DNA of 23,304 nt, from positions 8,117 through 31,420 of the forward strand of contig JAMYWO010000237.1 in assembly GCA_024220525.1 (NCBI GenBank), read 5' to 3'. Under the pieces are notes generated by a model. It saw nothing but the letters and a program-made list of their open reading frames with translations. It searched no databases and was not told the origin of the DNA. Shown piece after piece: positions 19,013 to 23,304 of the stretch. The translations under genes were made by a program, and so were the position numbers. Numbering within the stretch: position 1 is the first letter of the stretch; each line of letters opens with the position of its first letter. This DNA comes from Cochliopodium minus. Taxonomy: Eukaryota; Discosea; Himatismenida; Cochliopodiidae.

Positions 19013-22000
19013 TTGTCGGGAATGAAATTGCAGATGTCACGGGCATTTCTTGTATTGCAACGGATTTGCTCCAGTCAACATTGTTCCAGTCAACGTTAGG
19101 AGAGAAGGACTTGTAGTCTTTTTGTTGCCAATGAGAGGAACTCTCGAATGGAGAAAGAACTATTTTGTTCAACCACTTCACACTTCTTGCTCCCACAACA
19201 CCTTTTTTTAAAAAAGAAAATTTTTTAAAATAACAAAATAAAAAGTTTTAATAAAAAAAAAAATTTAAAAGAAAAAAATTTAAATAATAAAAGTTTAAAT
19301 ATAAAAAATAATTAAACATTATTAAAGAAAAAATTTAAAAAGAAATTTATTATTTTGAAGAAATAAAATTTAAAAAATAAAAAGTTTTATGAAAATTAAA
19401 AAAAAATTAATTTAAAAATAAAATTACATTCAAAAATTAAAAAAAATAAGTGAAAAAAATAAAAAATAATTATTTCGTACCTGGAACAACCACTCTCAAA
19501 GGAAAACCATGGTCAGAAGGAATAGGAGAATCATTCATGAGATAAGCGACCATACAATCACCGTAAGGATCCATGGCCTTCTGAATGGGAATGGAAGCCT
19601 CGTAGAACTTCTCCGAATCAGTGTCCAAGCCGACGAAGTGGACGTGTCTTATTTTGTTTTGTTGGATGAGAGATTCTGTGACGCCTGCTGCTATCAACAC
19701 TTCTCTTAGGGATGCTCCTGTCCATTTCGCATTACTGATTGCTCCTGCTTCCCATTTCCCTCCTCTCACTTCTCTAGATCTTTTTTTTTACAAAAAAATA
19801 AAATGAAAAATGTGTTGTGAATATCAAAATTAAAAAAATAATTTTTTTAAAAAAAAAATCCTATTATTATGCAAATCAAAATTCAAAAAATGAAAAATAA
19901 ATAAATAAATAAATATTGGAAATTCAAAAATTAATATTGTGTTATTATAAATAAAATGAAAAGAAAAATAATTAAAAAAATTCCAAATCTTAATAAAAAT
20001 AAAAATATAAAATAAATTAAATCTAATTACAAAAAAAACAATATAAATCAATTTTTAAAGTTCAAAAATAAAAATTTAATAAAATAAAAATAACTAAAAT
20101 CAAATCAAACACGATTAATAGAAAATATGCAAAAAATAAAAATAAAAAATAAATATTTTACCTAGACATCTCATTTCTTCTGTTCCCACCACATTGTAAA
20201 GTAGCATAAATACTTTGTGGCTTAAATAAACTCTTTACATCTTCTATTGATAACTTCATTTTCAACATTTTTTTATTTACATCATCTGTTTCCAACAAAA
20301 TCTCCACCCCATAATTTTCCAAATCTATTTTAGGGACAGGCAAGTGATTTCTCACATAAAATACTTCATTTGGAGTAACCTTTCGAAAAAATATTAAAAA
20401 TAATAAATAATTAATAAAAATTGTAAAAAAAATATTTATACATTTAAATTTTCAGAAAAATAATCAAATGAATAAATAAAAATAAAAATAAATAAAGATT
20501 AAATAAACAAAAAAAAATTTAAAAAATGATATAAATAATAATTAAATAAAAACATGATTAAATTGAAAAAAATAATTAAATAAAATAAAAGTAAAAAGAA
20601 ACAAAAAATGAAAAAAATAAAATATAATGAATTCTTAAAAAATGTTACCCAAGTTTCCGTTATTAATTCAATAGGCGTTTCTGCATTGAAAGGATAAAGA
20701 GATTGGACGGTGAGAGCAGGGTGTCTGTCCTTAGGGTCGAATTTGTAGGGGTTGTTGGCATCATTTTGCTTTTCGATTTCCTTCTTCTCCTCCTCTGACA
20801 ACCTCACGTTACCTATTCTGAATTGTTCCAAAACTTCATAAACGTTTCCTATTTTGTGTTGGGGATACCTTTCATAACAGAAAAATAAAATTGAAAAAAA
20901 TTTCATAAAGAAATAATAATTTGATTAAAAATAAAAACATTCAAGATTATTTATTTGAGGTTAACAAAAATTATTTTTTTTTGAAAGAATTCAAAATGTG
21001 TTAAAAATGTGTTATTAAAAAGTACAAAATAATTTAAAACAAAATAGAATTTTTCAGATGTCCAAAATTTTACAACAATTCAAAATTTGTTAGTTATAAA
21101 TTATTACCCGCTAACAAAGTTGTAAATTTTGGACATGTCCAATAGAATTTTTCACTTTCTAATAAAGATTTGTTGATTGAGACTCAAAATTTTTTATTTT
21201 GGAAAATCATTTGAATATATTGAAAAGATTAATCAATCATTTTCTAGGTATTGATACGATATAACAAAACTCATATAATTTATGCAAAGAAATTTCATAT
21301 AATTTTAATTTTCCAAAAAATATGACACATGATTGAAAGTAAAAGAGGATATTGGTGAGATAATATGGAATATGTTATTGAAATAAAAAATGGAGAATGA
21401 ATTTTTTATTCTTACATATTCCAAAAGGGATCGATAGCACCACCTATTGCCATTTTTATTTTTGAAACTCCTCCAGGATGATTCTCTATGAATTCGGTGA
21501 TATCATACACCCCTTCCTTATATGTCACCCAGAAGCCCGTCTCCTTTGTTTTATGTTCCGATACATCTTTCTTGGAGAAATATGGAAGATCTTTTCTGAT
21601 TTCTCCTGGTTTGTATTTCTCTTCATCAGATTCCTTCTCCTCCTTCTCTTTTTCTTCATTTATTGTTTCCTTCGACAAAAAATAAATATTTTTATTTTTA
21701 TATTTCTTTTGGAGAATAAAATAGGATAAAATGATATACTGATCATTCTAGGTTATTGTTTTATGTAAATGAAACTACATATCCATTTTATGATTTTCAC
21801 ATTTATTTATGATTGTCCATATGTATGAAAATATATATTATTTTTTTACATTTGCTTGATTATAATACATTCCCCCAAATGATAATCCTCCTATCAATAT
21901 GATGGCTGATAATAATTTTTTATCAAGTGATTTCTTAAAGAGAGGATTGATCAAATTGGAGATAGATTTGCTCTTGTTAAATATATTGTTCTTCCATTTG

Positions 22001-22044
22001 ATAGGATTCTTGAATTTTGGTTTTATTTTCAAAAAATTCTTCAT
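19013..22044 (-). CDS. SUOX: Sulfite oxidase, cytochrome b5 and Mo-cofactor domains, 3' end missing (6 exons)
   Basis: Oxidises sulfite to sulfate in the mitochondrial intermembrane space. Exons 22044-21850, 21669-21416, 20868-20649, 20379-20162, 19773-19481 and 19201-19013 join in phase to give 456 residues. The N-terminus (about 1-45) is strongly basic and followed by a hydrophobic stretch (LLSAIILIGGLSFGGMYY), like a bipartite IMS presequence. An acidic linker leads to the cytochrome b5 domain (about 92-172), with heme ligands expected at His129 (HPGG) and His154 (YPQH). The molybdopterin domain shows HPALTV, PFNAETP, RNHLPVP, ATLQCGGNRR (Cys286, the Mo ligand position), DHGFPLRVVVPG, GVVGARSVKWL, SHWQQKDYKSF and IQEMPVTSAI. 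The sequence then ends at a GTATAA donor, and the dimerisation domain that should follow is absent; ATG4 exons come next. ATG 22044 is chosen because the longer frame opens only with TTG. Intron 2 (21415-20869) holds a hairpin element; introns 3-5 are A/T low complexity. Confidence 0.9.
19202..19480 (-). repeat. Low-complexity intron of sulfite oxidase (intron 5)
   Basis: A-rich on the plus strand, so T-rich on the coding sense, with TTTAAA and AAAATAAAA-type units. It lies between donor GTACG (19480) and acceptor AAAG (19202). No reading frame or RNA gene is visible. Confidence 0.6.
19774..20161 (-). repeat. Low-complexity intron of sulfite oxidase (intron 4)
   Basis: 388 nt between donor GTAAAA (20161) and acceptor CTAG (19774). 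It is almost wholly A/T with short AAATAAATAAAT runs near 19900. The open frames in it are AT-rich artefacts. Nothing else is seen. Confidence 0.6.
21043..21154. mobile_element. Short hairpin (MITE-like) element with 14-bp direct repeats
   Basis: An 84-bp core (21057-21140) has imperfect inverted repeats: ATGTCCAAAATTTTACAAC at 21058-21076 against GTTGTAAATTTTGGACAT at 21119-21136, plus an inner TTTGTTAG/CTAACAAA pair. On both sides lies the identical 14-mer AATAGAATTTTTCA (21043-21056 and 21141-21154), which looks like a target-site duplication. It has no coding capacity and sits in intron 2 of sulfite oxidase. A 14-bp duplication is long for common DNA transposons, so the class is unknown; a local tandem duplication is the alternative. 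Confidence 0.5.
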
Positions 22045-22262
22045 TTTTTTTATTTTTTTTTTAATTTCGGTTGTTTCAAACAAATTCCTTCTTTGAACAA
22101 AAGAAAAAGATTTGTCTAGAAATCCTAGAAACAAGATTTTACATATATCAAAATATTAATAAAAGTTTTTATTTTGAAAGAAATCTCAAGCTGAAAAATT
22201 TAAAAAAAAACAAAAAAGAGAGGAAAGATTCATTCCATCAATGCGAAAAGAAAAAAAGGAGA

Positions 22263-23206
22263 TTAATTTTGTTTGACTTCCCTTGATTCGCACAAAAGAG
22301 AGTTATCATAAATCTAAAAGTAAATAAAATTCAAAGAATTGAGGAAAATTAATTAAAAAAAAATAAAAAAAAACCTCTTTTTCAGTGATAAAAGGTAAAA
22401 CCTCGAAATATTTAAAAAGAGAGTCAACACAAGTAAAAGAATAACTAACTTTTTGGTAACTAACAATCTCCGCAGTGATTTTCTCAAACAAACGCATCTT
22501 GGTAAAGTTAATGAGCTTTTCTTCGCCGATGAATGTGTTGTTGTTCTCTTCTACTGCAAAGAGATCTTTGGATAAGATGCTGAGACATGGGATGGTGGGA
22601 GGTTTGGACTCTTTGAGGAGTTTTCTGTATTTTTTGTAGTTTTTGGCGAGTTTGTAGTAATCGCTGAGCTTTTCGTAATTTACCAATGCTTTCTTTGGTA
22701 ATTTCTAAATGGATAAATAAAAAATGAAAATAAAAACAAATTCATCAATAAATATTAATCGATAAAAATAAATTTTAATAAAAACAAAAATAAAGATGAA
22801 AATGTTATCAATATTTTTAATAATTAAAAAAAAATTCAATTTAAAAAAATAAAAAAATTAAAATAATTTAAATATTGTAATAAAAATAAAAAATAATAAA
22901 ATCAAAAAAAAAAAATGTTTTACTTTCCATGTTTTGGTTAACCTAGAAATACTTGGAGAATTCAAACCACAAAAAACAGCATAAGCAGAATGAAAATTGT
23001 TGTACTTATGGAGCTTTTTGCATAAATCAATGAAAAAAGAGAGAATTTGAACCCTTTCTGGCTTTTGTTTCTGCAAAACTATCTCTGTGGAAGTCCAGAA
23101 CACTATTTTGTTCCATTGGTTTGTCAAAATGGTGAAGTATGGCGATTTTTCGGGGTAAAGGAAAGCTTTGTTGAAGAATTCGTATGGATAGATTTTTTTG
23201 AAATGA
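22263..23206 (-). CDS. RasGEF (CDC25-type) domain protein, C-terminal part (3 exons in window)
   Basis: The CDC25-homology domain catalyses GDP release from Ras-family GTPases. Exons 23206-22924, 22704-22375 and 22313-22263 join in phase to give about 220 residues and TAA at 22265-22263. The domain is recognisable from HFKKIYPYEFFNKAF, TNQWNKIVFWTSTEIV, ILSFFIDLCKKLHKYNNFHS, VFCGLNSPSISRLTKTWK, YRKLLKESKPPTIPCLSIL, LFAVEE, LINFTKMRLF and the terminal YDNSLLCESRE, matching the usual 'yelSl..EPR' end. The protein therefore ends right at the end of the GEF domain. The N-terminal part, including any RasGEF-N module, lies beyond the window. The second donor is GTTTTT. The stop is 218 bp upstream of the sulfite oxidase ATG on the same strand. 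Confidence 0.88.
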
Positions 23207-23251
23207 CTTTTGAAAAAATAAAATAATAAAAATAAAAATAAAAATAAAAAT

Positions 23252-23288
<37 letters not shown>

Positions 23289-23304
23289 AAATAAAAAATA
23301 AAAA
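23207..23304 (-). repeat. AT microsatellite in a RasGEF intron at the window edge
   Basis: After the acceptor AG (23208-23207 on the minus strand), the plus strand is tandem AAAAAT/AAAAAAT to the last base. It mirrors the T-rich repeat at the other window end, again T-rich on the sense strand of the adjacent gene. Confidence 0.8.

Noticed and set aside
18587-19201. A genuine in-frame sulfite oxidase-ATG4 fusion protein as the primary annotation
   Set aside because: It needs a weaker acceptor, removes the dimerisation domain of one protein and the catalytic cysteine half of the other, and crosses a microsatellite. I annotated two partial genes instead.

Overview
This is a very A+T-rich nuclear window from a microbial eukaryote. 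The genes are interrupted by spliceosomal introns, mostly GTAA/GTAT...AG, and they encode membrane-trafficking, autophagy, eIF2B, Ras-GEF and mitochondrial sulfite oxidase proteins. All exon chains read with the standard code, and both TAA and TGA are used as stops. Many ankyrin and F-box paralogues, short intergenic gaps and T-rich microsatellite introns suggest a free-living amoeboid or flagellate protist. I cannot fix the lineage from sequence alone. Exon structures below were assembled by hand from reading frame, splice sites and protein-family fit, without transcript evidence.

Layout. At 1-753 (+) is the 3' end of an ankyrin-repeat gene. At 867-3278 (-) are two head-to-tail F-box/SPRY-type paralogues: copy A (867-2164) reads through five exons as 279 aa, while copy B (2203-3278) has a frameshift in its last exon. 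At 3449-7322 (+) is a complete AP-4 epsilon adaptin gene (5 exons, 1211 aa). At 7501-10638 (+) is a single-exon ankyrin-repeat protein of 1045 aa. At 10680-14334 (+) is a 12-exon CD36/LIMP-2 family membrane protein (756 aa). At 14565-17739 (+) is a 9-exon eIF2B delta subunit (517 aa). The last quarter is on the minus strand: the 3' end of a RasGEF gene (22263-23206), then the first six exons of a cytochrome b5-type sulfite oxidase (19013-22044), which run directly into the last three exons of an ATG4 autophagy protease (17931-18782).

Most notable points. (1) The sulfite oxidase gene stops at the border of its molybdopterin and dimerisation domains, and the next exons belong to the C-terminal half of ATG4, with a long AT microsatellite between them. 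This is either an assembly misjoin or a real rearrangement inside introns. (2) In F-box copy A, sequence that is coding in copy B appears to have become a 52-nt intron. (3) The two ankyrin genes share a C-terminal module of about 100 residues that I do not recognise. (4) An 84-bp hairpin flanked by exact 14-bp direct repeats sits in a sulfite oxidase intron. (5) Microsatellite-like introns are T-rich on the sense strand of whichever gene they lie in, so the skew flips with gene orientation.

The genes do not form an operon or one pathway. AP-4, the LIMP-2-like protein and ATG4 all relate to the endolysosomal/autophagy system, but I take their proximity as chance.
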